From NCBI GenBank assembly GCA_030528445.1, contig JAUMYV010000008.1, positions 1 through 41,263 on the forward strand: DNA of 41,263 bases, written 5' to 3'. This document shows, piece after piece, positions 1-8,355 of this stretch (position 1 is the first letter of the stretch; each line of letters opens with the position of its first letter). The notes beneath the pieces are model-generated. The model was given only the letters and a program-made list of their open reading frames with translations, had not been told where the DNA came from and made no database searches. Source of the DNA: Porphyromonadaceae bacterium. GTDB lineage: Bacteria; Bacteroidota; Bacteroidia; Bacteroidales; Porphyromonadaceae. Position numbers and translations under genes: made by a program.

Positions 1-1109
1 ACACAATCATTTGTATTATTATAATGAAGAAAAAGATCTATCAGCTTATGATTGATATAATAATTGCTACGACCTAATTTAATTTTATGGAGTAATCCGA
101 CCTCAACAATCTTATTGAGATATTTTGTAGCTGTTTTTCGTTGTACCATCATATCTTTTTCCATATACTCAATCTTTGTATAGGGATGAAAGAATAGATT
201 GTTGAGTAATTCGTGTTTGTATTGTTGTCCAAATAGAGGACGCAATACCCCTTTATACTCAGCCATAAGAGCTGAGATTTGTTTGACCAGTTGGATTGTC
301 TGAAGAGCCGTTTCTTCTATGCCCTTGAGCATAAACAATATCCACTCTATCCAATTTTCGTAATTGTTTGTGCCTCCATCCCTTATCGCTTGGATAAGGC
401 GATAGTACTCTCCTTTGTTATGTGTGATATATCGACTTAAATATAGGATGGGTAGGTCGAGTATTTCGTATATGATGAGGCATAGTATGATTAAAATCCG
501 ACCAGTCCGACCATTGCCGTCATAAAATGGATGGATACTCTCAAACTGATGATGAATAATAGCCAACTTGATCAATGGATCCACATCATCTATCTCTAGG
601 TCATTGATGTATTCCTCCAAATTGTTCATTAGTCGTACGATTTCGTCATACTCCTGTGGAGGGGTGTAGACCACCTCTCCATTCGAAGATTTCAAGACAG
701 TGCCAGAAACTCTTCTGAAGCCTGCATTGTTACGCTCCAATGTTTGCTGTATCCTGATAATATCATTGAGCGACAGTAGTTTCTTTTCGCGAGCAAGTCT
801 AAAACCAACAGACATAGCCTCTCTATATAGTAAGACCTCTTTTGCCGCAGCGTTGTTGATTGCCCCTTCCATATTCAAGTCTGCCTTGTATAGTTCGTCA
901 GATGTGGTAATAATGTTTTCAATAGCCGAGCTATCCAATGCTTCTTGTAAGACTAAGGTGCTAATCAAAATATTCTCGTTTGGAATAGTCAACGCTATTC
1001 CTTTAAGCTCTGCTAGTCTCCGATTGGCAGCATTAACTTGCTTCAATATCGACTTTGTCTCAAAGTCGTAAGAAAGTGGAAGTTGTGGTATGTCGTAATG
1101 TTTCTTCAT
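1..1109 (-). CDS. Fic family protein (AMP-transferase), C-terminus cut by window edge
   Basis: The frame is open from the ATG at 1109-1107 to the left edge (369 codons, no stop), so only the extreme C-terminus is missing. Residues 193-204 read HPFYDGNGRTGR, the Fic catalytic motif HPFxxGNGRxxR; family knowledge says this loop transfers AMP (or another phosphate-containing group) to a hydroxyl on a target protein. Residues 60-65 (SSAIEN) fit the autoinhibitory motif (S/T)xxxE(G/N), so this is a class II Fic with its own N-terminal inhibitory helix. Residues about 310-355 look like a winged helix, common in stand-alone Fic proteins of this length. A TAnnTTTG box lies at 1278-1285. The gene is clearly more AT-rich than the genes from 7 kb on and sits next to an IS remnant, which suggests acquisition. 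No separate antitoxin gene is visible. The target is unknown. Confidence 0.88.
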   Translation of the reverse strand, partial: MKKHYDIPQLPLSYDFETKSILKQVNAANRRLAELKGIALTIPNENILISTLVLQEALDSSAIENIITTSDELYKADLNMEGAINNAAAKEVLLYREAMSVGFRLAREKKLLSLNDIIRIQQTLERNNAGFRRVSGTVLKSSNGEVVYTPPQEYDEIVRLMNNLEEYINDLEIDDVDPLIKLAIIHHQFESIHPFYDGNGRTGRILIILCLIIYEILDLPILYLSRYITHNKGEYYRLIQAIRDGGTNNYENWIEWILFMLKGIEETALQTIQLVKQISALMAEYKGVLRPLFGQQYKHELLNNLFFHPYTKIEYMEKDMMVQRKTATKYLNKIVEVGLLHKIKLGRSNYYINHKLIDLFLHYNNTNDC

Positions 1110-1277
1110 CACTATGGTTTTTTAGAAAATACGGCTCTTAGCTTCAAGGTTGTTCAGAATATGCGCAGGCGTTGCGGATACTCCGCTAGATGGTATAGCT
1201 TATTCATCATATCAACTTTCGTATTTAGTTATCAAATCATACTGAGAGCCACGTGTCTACACAGCCCTCCACTATAA

Positions 1278-1285
1278 CAAAGGTA
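1278..1285 (-). promoter_or_regulatory. Bacteroidetes -7 box for the Fic gene
   Basis: The minus strand reads TACCTTTG, a match to TAnnTTTG. The implied 5' UTR is about 160 nt. No convincing -33 TTTG was found at the expected distance. The 1110-1379 interval holds no supported gene. Confidence 0.45.
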
Positions 1286-1379
1286 CAAAAAGCCTAGAGA
1301 CTGTGCTACTTTGCTCTTTGGGGCAGTTATTCAAGGCTTCCGTACTAAGCCGCTTTATCCCAGAATTGTCATTAGGATT

Positions 1380-1679
1380 TTAGGGGACAGCAAACTCCTT
1401 TGCTCTTCCCCAGAGGGATAGGAATGCAGGCCTATGTTTGAGTGCTAGAGCCAACTTTAGGGTCTTCTTTCCCGAATGTTTTTGGATATACGCAGGGATA
1501 GCTAAAAACTTCATCCGAATTGTTTTGAGCATCTGTTGCTTGGGAGAATTGATAACCACCAGCCGAAACAAACTCATCAGATTATAGGCCATAATGGCCA
1601 TGTTGATCATCGCCTCTGTAGCCCAAAAGTCTTGCTGTACAATGCTGTCCATCGCAAAAGCAAAATCGAATTCAGCCAC
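1380..1679 (-). pseudogene. IS1380-type transposase, C-terminal remnant
   Basis: The frame encodes about 99 residues with the segment DFWATEAMINMAIMAYNLMS and then LFR, characteristic of the C-terminal end of IS1380-family DDE transposases. The N-terminal two thirds, including most of the catalytic core, are absent: upstream the frame meets a TAA at 1700-1698 and only a GTG (1679) is available as a start. This is therefore a decayed insertion-sequence fragment and not a functional gene. The upstream junction (about 1662-1690) resembles the GGGGCTGTGGC terminator repeat found elsewhere in the window. No clear terminal inverted repeats were identified. Confidence 0.75.
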
Positions 1680-1724
1680 AGCCCCTTTGTTTACGCCTTA
1701 TCGGTAGGGGCTTCAAAAAATAAG

Positions 1725-1759
1725 TCTCCCTAGACTATTGCATATATAGCCTAGGGAGA
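1725..1759 (-). terminator. Rho-independent terminator of the TonB/lipoprotein operon
   Basis: CTCCCTAG-A-CTAT at 1726-1738 pairs with ATAG-C-CTAGGGAG at 1746-1758 around a short AT-rich loop. On the minus strand the hairpin is followed by a T-rich run (the A-run at 1715-1720), so it ends transcription coming from the lipoprotein gene at 1791. Confidence 0.7.
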
Positions 1760-1790
1760 ATAGATTTATTATTATTTGCCAGAGGGTGGA

Positions 1791-2888
1791 TTAGAACCAC
1801 ACACCCCCTGCTTCATTCGATCTCTCTCCTGTGGTCAGTCTATGGTTAAACTCCTTGATTAGAGATACTGCATCTACACCGAATGCATCCATGAAGTCCT
1901 TTATGATTCGGCGATCATTTGCCGATTTTATTTTCTCCAGCTTGAAATCTTTGAGGAATTCGTCCAATTCATCTGCTTCGAAACCAGTAACATCATCCTC
2001 AATATAGTCATCTGGATATTCGGCAAAAATGATTACTGGTATCGAGATGCGAGAGACCACAGTGCCAGCCTGAGTATCATGCCACGCTTTGACTGTCTTA
2101 TTCTTCTCGTCTGCGGATGCAAATTTCCTTAGTTCAATATGAAGCGTAAAGGATTTGAAGGATTTTGGGAACTGGAGGTATCCTTTGAGGCCTCTAGGGT
2201 TCGTGTCATACGTAAATGGAGCCCCAGGTTCCTCTTTCCTGCCAGTGTGGTGGGGTTGGTCATGAGGAGTTGTATCCTTGTAGAAGTATTCAACAAGGGT
2301 TTTAGGATCCTTATCTGATGCATCATCAACGCCCTTGCTTCCCCACTTCTTTACATCGGTTACCCTAAAGAAGTGCTGGTACAGACCATCGTTTGCCCCC
2401 GTTGCGATTTGGGCATTGATATTCTTGCCATCCTTATCTAGGTAGTCGATCCAGAGACCATAGACACGGCTCGCTAGACCTTTGTCGTCGAGACCATACT
2501 TGACTACACGCCACTTATCTCGCTGCCCATCTAGAGGTCTCCATTTGCCCTGAGCATCTCGACTCATCTTGATTGGCTGCTCAAAGGCTAGAACATTGAG
2601 ACCCTTGACGGAAGGCACATAGTGAAAGGCTGGGTCTGATTTAGGCTCGTGTAGGTGTCCGCCGTATAAACCTAGCTGAACGCTCGCAGGTGCGAATGTG
2701 TCCTCAACGACGGGAGGCAGGTTTTCTTTCGTTTCCTTCTCACCCTCATCAACCTTGCCCTCCTGCTTCTTGCCTTCTTGCTCGGTTGAGGGTTTCTCCG
2801 GAGTTTTGACTTCGGGGGATTGCTTATCGCAGGAGAAAAGTCCCAAAGACAATGCTAGAACCAGAGCTGTTAGATTTTTTTTGTTCAT
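1791..2888 (-). CDS. Lipoprotein, paralogue of the neighbouring 272-aa lipoprotein, TonB-receptor partner
   Basis: The 365-residue protein starts with a lipoprotein signal (GLFSC, C19), followed by a Lys/Glu/Pro-rich low-complexity tether (about residues 22-60) and a globular domain. I do not recognise a named family. Its domain is clearly related to the next upstream protein: both carry VY-x-I-x-Y-x-D, then [YH]QHFF exactly 29 residues later (YQHFF 169-173 here), then NPxGLKG (229-235). A His-rich patch (TTPHDQPHHTG, about 205-215) is specific to this copy. It is the last gene of a TonB receptor-lipoprotein-lipoprotein operon and ends before a strong terminator. A surface-exposed ligand-binding role with the receptor is inference; the conserved His-Phe-Phe motif makes a metal or metal-complex ligand possible but unproven. 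Confidence 0.8.
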   Translation of the reverse strand: MNKKNLTALVLALSLGLFSCDKQSPEVKTPEKPSTEQEGKKQEGKVDEGEKETKENLPPVVEDTFAPASVQLGLYGGHLHEPKSDPAFHYVPSVKGLNVLAFEQPIKMSRDAQGKWRPLDGQRDKWRVVKYGLDDKGLASRVYGLWIDYLDKDGKNINAQIATGANDGLYQHFFRVTDVKKWGSKGVDDASDKDPKTLVEYFYKDTTPHDQPHHTGRKEEPGAPFTYDTNPRGLKGYLQFPKSFKSFTLHIELRKFASADEKNKTVKAWHDTQAGTVVSRISIPVIIFAEYPDDYIEDDVTGFEADELDEFLKDFKLEKIKSANDRRIIKDFMDAFGVDAVSLIKEFNHRLTTGERSNEAGGVWF

Positions 2889-2928
2889 GACTGACTATTG
2901 TATTTTGTTTATCTAAATGGTGATTTAG

Positions 2929-3747
2929 TTACTGAATCTGTATAGGCAGGTGTACCTCAATATCAGATTGCTCCGATAGAATCTGCCTGCTTGTCGGTTT
3001 ATAGAACTTAGAAGTAGCCCCATTCTCCTGATATTTGCTTTGCCCATGATGCACAAGTCTAGCGATCATGTTGAGTTCTGTTTGCGTCCGTTTGTTGAAG
3101 CGCAATATCCCCTTGAGGCCAACGGGGTTGACATTGCCCACAAACTTGGAGTTGTCGTCCTGGACGTCCTGAGTATCACAGTAACGGTAGTCCCATGGCG
3201 TGTCTTCAAATTTATAGACACGCTTAGACTCATTGCGGTTATTGAATCGCTCTGCTTGGAAGAAGTGCTGATGAATCTTATCCTGCCCCTCCTGCACGAA
3301 CTGATAGGTCATATCATCGCCTTTGAAGTCATAGTACTTGATCTTCATCGAATATACTGTGGCTGTACCCTCTGTCTCTTCCGAGGCTTTGACTACGAAC
3401 TTTTTGACATAGCCATCTTGATCGACGATGTGCCAACCTTTTTTCTTGTCCAGGTGATAGCGGAGTACCTGTTTAGTTTCCTCCTTGTACTTGGGTGCAT
3501 TAAACGCAAGGTTGTACTTGGCATTGTCCAAATCTCCAGCCCCCCACTGAGCTACAGGGAGCGTTCCCTCTACGAGGATGAAATCGGCTGTAAATGGGTC
3601 GTCGTGCTTTTTGTTGAGGACTTCATTCTCAGGCTTCTTGGTTTCTCCCTTTTCGAGCCTATCCAGTCGTTGTTTATCGCATGCCACTCCCCCTAGAGCG
3701 AAAGTCGCCAAGAGTAGTGCAACGAATGTTTGCTTACTTCTTTTCAT
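2929..3747 (-). CDS. Lipoprotein, TonB-receptor partner
   Basis: 272 residues with a lipoprotein signal ending GGVAC (C23), a charged linker, and a domain shared with the downstream 365-residue lipoprotein: VYSMKIKYYD (131-140), HQHFF (159-163) and NPVGLKG (207-213). The first two motifs have the same spacing in both proteins, so the pair probably arose by duplication. It lies 42 nt after the TonB-dependent receptor stop and 40 nt before the second lipoprotein on the same strand, so the three are probably one transcript. Function is not recognised; the context suggests an outer-membrane or surface accessory for uptake by the receptor. Confidence 0.82.
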   Translation of the reverse strand: MKRSKQTFVALLLATFALGGVACDKQRLDRLEKGETKKPENEVLNKKHDDPFTADFILVEGTLPVAQWGAGDLDNAKYNLAFNAPKYKEETKQVLRYHLDKKKGWHIVDQDGYVKKFVVKASEETEGTATVYSMKIKYYDFKGDDMTYQFVQEGQDKIHQHFFQAERFNNRNESKRVYKFEDTPWDYRYCDTQDVQDDNSKFVGNVNPVGLKGILRFNKRTQTELNMIARLVHHGQSKYQENGATSKFYKPTSRQILSEQSDIEVHLPIQIQ

Positions 3748-3789
3748 ACCTATACTTTAATAACAAATTTTGGTGTAACTAGTCTATCA

Positions 3790-6135
3790 TTAAAAACGCC
3801 ACGAAAGCGAAAATCTTATATCCCGTCCCAAATCGTGGGCATAATATCTCGCCCTATTGGTGTACTCTTTGTACTCCTTGTTGAAGATATTATCGCCCGA
3901 GAGAGTACACTCGAGGCTATGTCTCTGGTTAATCTGCCAAGTCAGTCCCATGTCTACCGAGAAAAGATTGTAGGCCTCGGGCGAGGTCTCGATTAGGTCT
4001 TTCTTAGGGTCAAATCGGCTCTGCTTGGCCACGAATCTATGCCCAAGCTTGAGAGAGGCCGATAGTTCCTTACCCAACTTGGGCGTCCACTCGAGATGGT
4101 GATCGATGCGCATCGGAGGGATAAAAGGTAAGTAAGCCTGCGAGGGCACTTCGTTGGCCCATATCAGAGCTGTGATAAGTCCATATGACCAGTCGGCCAT
4201 AGGTTTGATATTGATCGACAAATCGGCACCTCTGAAGAAGGCATCCGTCTGCCTATATTTGAATATCGGGTAGAACCCCGAGACCACAGCCTTGACTCTA
4301 GCTCTGCCCGACTCGTCTATCAAGGGCTGATCATAGATGAAGTTGTTGACCCACTGTAGGTATAGGTCTAGCTGTAGATTGAGCCATGTATTCTTATATT
4401 CGAGTGCATTGACCCATTTGTAGCTCTGCTCACTGGCTAGATTGGGGTCTCCCTGTACGTAAGCTCCCGAACCGTGCGAAACGCCATTGCTATACAGCTC
4501 GTGAACATGTGGGGCACGCCATGCTGCCCCAAGATTGCTCGTTAGGCTGAGCCCCTCGACGAAAAGGTATCTACCTCCTAGGCTATAGGTCCAGTTGGTG
4601 AACTTACGATGTCCGCCGTAGTACTCACCATAGGCATCATAGCCAGCGGCTTTGGTGTCTTGGTGATCTAGACGCACCCCAACCTCTGCGCTCCACTTTC
4701 GGGTGATATATTTTTGCATTGCATAGACGCCCCAAGAGCCTTCGAGATAGTTGGGGATGAGTGGCACAACGCCATTGCCAGGAATGCTGTAGTTATCCGT
4801 AAGGACATGCTGAGCGCCTATCTCACTCTGCCAATGCCGGTAGGACAGCTCCCAGCGGAGTCGATTCTGCAGAGACAGTAGGGATAAATCTACCTCGGGA
4901 ATATGAGAGTTGTTGTTTCGTCTGATGCGATACTCCTTGCGTGCGTCCTCCTGCACAGAAATCTGATGGAAGAAAACACCCCAAGACGTATTGAGCGTCG
5001 TTTTGTTGCTGAGCAAGTGGTGTACGACACGCTCTCTAGGATAGTCGATCTCTCGGCTAAAGGGGGTAATCGTCTCCTCTGGTGGTCGCCCTAGAGCGAT
5101 GCGCTCGCGCAAAAGCTCCTCATTGCCCAGCTGGGCAAATCTAGGATTGGCAGAGTACTCGTCGTACCGGCTATAAAAAGGCTCAATGCGCAAGCGCCCC
5201 CTATCGAACCCGAGCCCTATGGCGAAGTTGCGCTCTAGAGAGCCTGTGTTATTGAGTAAATAATTGGCCGATGATCGATCTCCACTAGTGCCATAGGTGC
5301 CATGTACGCGCCATGCAATATCCTTGTAGAATGGTAGAGCCCCTTCCAATCTAAGTGTTTGCATAAATCTGCGGCCATTACTCCCGACGAGGCTATTGCT
5401 CACTCCCGACAAAGCGCCTCTGCGGTATGGGAGTGCTTTTTGCTCTAGAACGATAGTTCCGCCCATAGCCTCCGAACCGTAGCGCACGCTCTCGGCACCC
5501 TTGATCACATGGATGGCACCATTACTGGTCATATCGACCTCTGGAGCATGCCCCTCGCCCCACTGCTGCCCAGCTTGGCGAACCCCATTATTGACGATAA
5601 GGATACGATTGCCATGCATCCCATGGATAACTGGCTTAGCCGTGTTGGCGCCTGTCTGTATGGAGCTCACGCCACTCACCCCCTCGAGCAGGGCGGCTAG
5701 AGATTTCCCTATGGATCTATTGATTTCGTCCGAACCGATCTTACTAGCTACAGCATTGACCGAGGTACTACGACGCTCAGCCTTAACCAAAACCTCATCT
5801 AGACTAGACTGCTCAGGAACGAGACAGACGGTGTATCCCCCCCTGCTCTTGAGGAGCCGACTAACTGGCACGCGCTGCTCTCGATAACCGACATAGCGTA
5901 CAAGGATAGAGCTCTGCGAATTGAGATTTTTAGGAAGGGTCACCTGCCCTTTCTTGTCTGTAACAAGAGCAGATGTCGGTGAGATAATGATGTACGCGGC
6001 CTCGACTGGATTGTGGTTTTCCTGTTCCACTACTTTGAGTACGATACTTCCCCCCTTTTGAGCCAGTAGATTGGCAGACAGGAATACAAGTAGGCACGAC
6101 GATAGGATAATCTTTCTAAAAATATCTCGACACAT
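3790..6135 (-). CDS. TonB-dependent outer membrane receptor
   Basis: About 781 residues. The frame is open to 6210, but a -7 box (TACCTTTG, 6165-6172) lies between the upstream and internal starts, and the ATG at 6135 begins a good signal peptide (MCRDIFRKIILSS...LLAQ), so 6135 is chosen. A carboxypeptidase-regulatory-like domain follows (about residues 28-110), then a plug with the typical GNRILIVNNGVRQ segment, and a 22-strand-type barrel ending in Phe (SLSWRF). The GDPNLASEQSYKW and YRQTDAFFRGADLS segments are typical of the family that includes metal- and heme-type receptors. The Tyr/Trp-rich barrel fits an outer-membrane location with TonB-driven import. It leads an operon with two paralogous lipoproteins. 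Substrate not determinable; zinc or another metal complex is a guess. Confidence 0.92.
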   Translation of the reverse strand: MCRDIFRKIILSSCLLVFLSANLLAQKGGSIVLKVVEQENHNPVEAAYIIISPTSALVTDKKGQVTLPKNLNSQSSILVRYVGYREQRVPVSRLLKSRGGYTVCLVPEQSSLDEVLVKAERRSTSVNAVASKIGSDEINRSIGKSLAALLEGVSGVSSIQTGANTAKPVIHGMHGNRILIVNNGVRQAGQQWGEGHAPEVDMTSNGAIHVIKGAESVRYGSEAMGGTIVLEQKALPYRRGALSGVSNSLVGSNGRRFMQTLRLEGALPFYKDIAWRVHGTYGTSGDRSSANYLLNNTGSLERNFAIGLGFDRGRLRIEPFYSRYDEYSANPRFAQLGNEELLRERIALGRPPEETITPFSREIDYPRERVVHHLLSNKTTLNTSWGVFFHQISVQEDARKEYRIRRNNNSHIPEVDLSLLSLQNRLRWELSYRHWQSEIGAQHVLTDNYSIPGNGVVPLIPNYLEGSWGVYAMQKYITRKWSAEVGVRLDHQDTKAAGYDAYGEYYGGHRKFTNWTYSLGGRYLFVEGLSLTSNLGAAWRAPHVHELYSNGVSHGSGAYVQGDPNLASEQSYKWVNALEYKNTWLNLQLDLYLQWVNNFIYDQPLIDESGRARVKAVVSGFYPIFKYRQTDAFFRGADLSINIKPMADWSYGLITALIWANEVPSQAYLPFIPPMRIDHHLEWTPKLGKELSASLKLGHRFVAKQSRFDPKKDLIETSPEAYNLFSVDMGLTWQINQRHSLECTLSGDNIFNKEYKEYTNRARYYAHDLGRDIRFSLSWRF

Positions 6136-6164
6136 AGTTAAGATGAAGTTTAGTCTATTGTTCG

Positions 6165-6172
6165 CAAAGGTA
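6165..6172 (-). promoter_or_regulatory. -7 box of the TonB receptor operon
   Basis: Minus strand TACCTTTG matches TAnnTTTG and puts the transcription start about 25 nt upstream of the ATG at 6135. It decides the start codon: the longer frame from 6210 would begin upstream of the promoter. Confidence 0.65.
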
Positions 6173-6344
6173 AATAGTTTTTCATGTAATATCAGCAATA
6201 AATTAGACAAAATATATCTTACGCGTGCAGGGGCATCCTATGGATATTGATTGCGAACAAATTATAAACTCAAAATAGGGCGTACTAGAAGACTGAGCTT
6301 AATCTTGATTGACTCCAAGTATGCTGAAACAACGCAAAAAAGAC

Positions 6345-6390
6345 AAGCGAAATTGAGGGCTCAACTGTAGGCTCAGTATTTCGCTTTTTA
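6345..6390. terminator. Hairpin with flanking A and T tracts at the left end of repeat copy A
   Basis: AAGCGAAAT (6345-6353) pairs with ATTTCGCTT (6378-6386), with a further TGAG/CTCA inner stem, and is followed by a T-run. It resembles a terminator although no annotated gene points into it from either side; if real it would bound a transcript made from the repeat region. The intergenic stretch 6136-7068 holds only this hairpin, repeat copy A and two promoters; no protein gene is supported. Confidence 0.35.
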
Positions 6391-6799
6391 GGTTAAAGTA
6401 TGTAAACAGATTGTTGGCAAATCTAGGTAAGGCTGTGGAGTAGCTTGGGCCGATTTGTTCATCTTTTGTAGCAAATCTGTGAGAGATTTTTTCGGATTGT
6501 AGGACTAATCCTCGCAGACGTGTACACAGATCCGAAAAGATTAGTGCAGAGAAATTCTGAAATGACTGATTCCCTTGGGCGAAAATAGTCCTGATTTTGT
6601 TTTTATTTGTTTGATTATTAGATTGATGTGTTGATTTCGTTTTTAGGCGTTTATTTTCATTGGCTGGGATTAGGTACCCAAAAGGATCTCAAGTGCAATC
6701 TAGAGCTTCCTAGGGAGTAAATATGCGCTCTAATCTTTTACCCTGCCTCAACGCATTTCTCTCATCAAAATTCTGAAATCTGATCCAAAATATAAATCT
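6379..6799 (+). repeat. ~400-bp intergenic repeat, copy A
   Basis: One of three diverged copies (others at 21039-21440 and 37536-37951), all on the plus strand and all in divergent intergenic regions. Shared blocks in order: a T-rich TTTTTAGGTTAAA-like start, a GGCAAA block, the 57-nt core at 6489-6545, a CAGAGAAATTCTGAAATGA block right after the core, a CTAGAGCTTCCTAG block, and an end block with ATTCTGAAA and AAAATATAAATCT that is best shared with copy C. No open reading frame is conserved. Boundaries are by eye and uncertain by tens of bases. Confidence 0.75.
6489..6559 (+). other. Conserved core of repeat copy A with alternative pairing arms
   Basis: TTTTCGGAT (6489-6497) can pair with ATCCGAAAA (6530-6538), and ACTAATC (6504-6510) with GATTAGT (6539-6545); the two helices interleave as in a pseudoknot. 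GGATT can alternatively pair with AATCC (6507-6511). A GTGTACAC palindrome sits at 6520-6527, and CAGAGAAATTCTG (6547-6559) can form a small third hairpin. Whether it acts as RNA or DNA is unknown. Confidence 0.5.
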
Positions 6800-7001
6800 T
6801 ATGCTTTCTGAATGATTAGGGAGACAATCCCCTTTGCTTTTCTAGACACAGGGTAGCCCAAGAAATTAGAGTAATAGAAGTACGTACGCTCCGAAGCATT
6901 CCCAAAAGTATGTTTACATAATTATACATGGGGAAATCGTAATAGGCTAGGGGAATTAATATAGCTTAATCGGTATCGTAACCAATTTAATCGAAAATAT
7001 G

Positions 7002-7009
7002 TACTTTTG
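7002..7009 (+). promoter_or_regulatory. -7 box of the serine palmitoyltransferase gene
   Basis: TACTTTTG matches TAnnTTTG about 60 nt upstream of the start codon; no clear -33 TTTG. Confidence 0.5.
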
Positions 7010-7068
7010 CTCGGAATTAACAGAACCTCACCTCACTCTGTGCGAGTTGTACTAGGTGGGCTATTAGA

Positions 7069-8277
7069 TTGAATATGAAGATTCTGCAACAGCGCTTGGC
7101 GCAATATACAGAGCCTCAGCAGGCTCAAGCGGCTGGGATTTATCCATACTTTCGCAAGATAGAGAGCGATCAAGACACAGAAGTGGTGATCGACGGACGC
7201 AAGGTACTCATGTTTGGCTCTAACTCCTATCTTGGTCTTACCAATCATCCCGAGGTCAAGGCCGCTGCAGCGGCAGCCTTGGAGAAGTATGGTACTGGGT
7301 GTGCTGGTAGTCGCTTCCTCAATGGAACTCTAGATATACACCTAGAGCTTGAGCAGCGCCTAGCTAAATTTGTCGGCAAGGAGGATGCCATCATTTTCTC
7401 TACTGGCTTTCAGGTTAACCTGGGCGTAATTTCTTGTCTTACAGGTCGTGAGGATTTTATCATTTGGGATTCGCTCAACCATGCCTCAATCATTGAGGGT
7501 ATTCGTCTCGGTCTGGGTAAGAGCCTCAAGTATAAACACAATGATATGGAGGCCTTGGAGCGTAGGTTGCAGCAGTGCAGCCCAGACAAGGTCAAGCTCA
7601 TTATCGTTGATGGGGTATTCTCCATGGAGGGTGATGTGTGCAACCTCCCCGAAATCGTCAGATTGGCCAAGAAGTACAATGCTACCGTCATGGTAGACGA
7701 GGCACATGGTATCGGCGTTATGGGGAGCCATGGTCGTGGTGTCTGCGACCACTTTGGGCTAACAGACGATGTAGATCTGATTATGGGTACTTTTAGTAAG
7801 TCCTTTGCATCGATTGGAGGCTTCATCGCAGGTGATGCTACCCTCATTAATTACATTCGCCACCATGCTCGTTCATATATTTTCAGTGCAAGTGCTACAC
7901 CTGCAGCTACGGCAGCGGCTATGGCTTCTCTAGATATAATGCTGCGCGAGCCCGAGCGTGTGGAGCAACTACAGGCCAAAACGACCTATAGCCTAGAGAA
8001 ATTTCGCTCACTTGGCTTTGAGATTGGCAATACCTCCACGCCGATTATCCCCATCTTCGTTCGAGACAATAACCTCACGTTCCTTATCACGCGAGAGCTC
8101 TTCGATGCTGGTGTCTTTGTCAATCCTGTAGTATCGCCAGCTGTCGCCCCAGAGGACACGCTGATTCGCTTCTCTCTGATGTCTACGCACTCCTACGATC
8201 AGCTAGACACGGCGATCGATCGTATCTATCAGATTTTCCAAAAGCATGGTTTGCTTCGACAGAACATAGCTCTCTAA
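7069..8277 (+). CDS. spt: Serine palmitoyltransferase (alpha-oxoamine synthase)
   Basis: 402 residues, full length for the family. This PLP enzyme condenses L-serine with a fatty acyl-CoA to 3-ketosphinganine, the first step of sphingolipid synthesis, which is characteristic of Porphyromonas/Bacteroides. Visible motifs: GTGCAGSRFLNGT (75-87), the PLP-stacking His of NHAS (H138), DEAHGIG (210-216), and the Schiff-base lysine in TFSKSFASIGG (K244). The C-terminal segment with PVVSPAVAPEDTLIRFSLM fits SPT or related AONS enzymes; KBL (2-amino-3-ketobutyrate ligase) is the main alternative, but the sequence and taxon favour SPT. The ATG at 7069 is taken; a second ATG two codons later is equally possible. 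A monocistronic layout is suggested by a terminator at 8284 and by opposite-strand neighbours. Confidence 0.9.
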   Translation: MNMKILQQRLAQYTEPQQAQAAGIYPYFRKIESDQDTEVVIDGRKVLMFGSNSYLGLTNHPEVKAAAAAALEKYGTGCAGSRFLNGTLDIHLELEQRLAKFVGKEDAIIFSTGFQVNLGVISCLTGREDFIIWDSLNHASIIEGIRLGLGKSLKYKHNDMEALERRLQQCSPDKVKLIIVDGVFSMEGDVCNLPEIVRLAKKYNATVMVDEAHGIGVMGSHGRGVCDHFGLTDDVDLIMGTFSKSFASIGGFIAGDATLINYIRHHARSYIFSASATPAATAAAMASLDIMLREPERVEQLQAKTTYSLEKFRSLGFEIGNTSTPIIPIFVRDNNLTFLITRELFDAGVFVNPVVSPAVAPEDTLIRFSLMSTHSYDQLDTAIDRIYQIFQKHGLLRQNIAL

Positions 8278-8283
8278 ATAACG

Positions 8284-8324
8284 AACTCCCCCTAGAGCAT
8301 CCAACTGGATATCTAGGGGGAGTT
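8284..8324. terminator. Convergent terminator after spt
   Basis: AACTCCCCCTAGA (8284-8296) pairs perfectly with TCTAGGGGGAGTT (8312-8324), followed by TTTT on the plus strand. It ends spt and possibly the converging minus-strand gene at 8356. Confidence 0.8.
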
Positions 8325-8355
8325 TTGCTATGGTATAGTTTCTTATTCTTAATTT

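Noticed and set aside
1110..1277. Short plus-strand frame and a 17-codon minus-strand frame in the Fic leader
   Set aside because: No recognisable product, no promoter of their own, and lengths expected by chance in AT-rich DNA.
3040..3696. 218-codon plus-strand open frame opposite the 272-aa lipoprotein gene
   Set aside because: It is the antisense shadow of a gene with a proper lipoprotein signal and a paralogue; its own translation has no recognisable domain or promoter.
6136..7068. CRISPR-like or tRNA signal in the large gap
   Set aside because: No regularly spaced short repeats and no cloverleaf; the content is explained by one long repeat copy, a hairpin and promoters.
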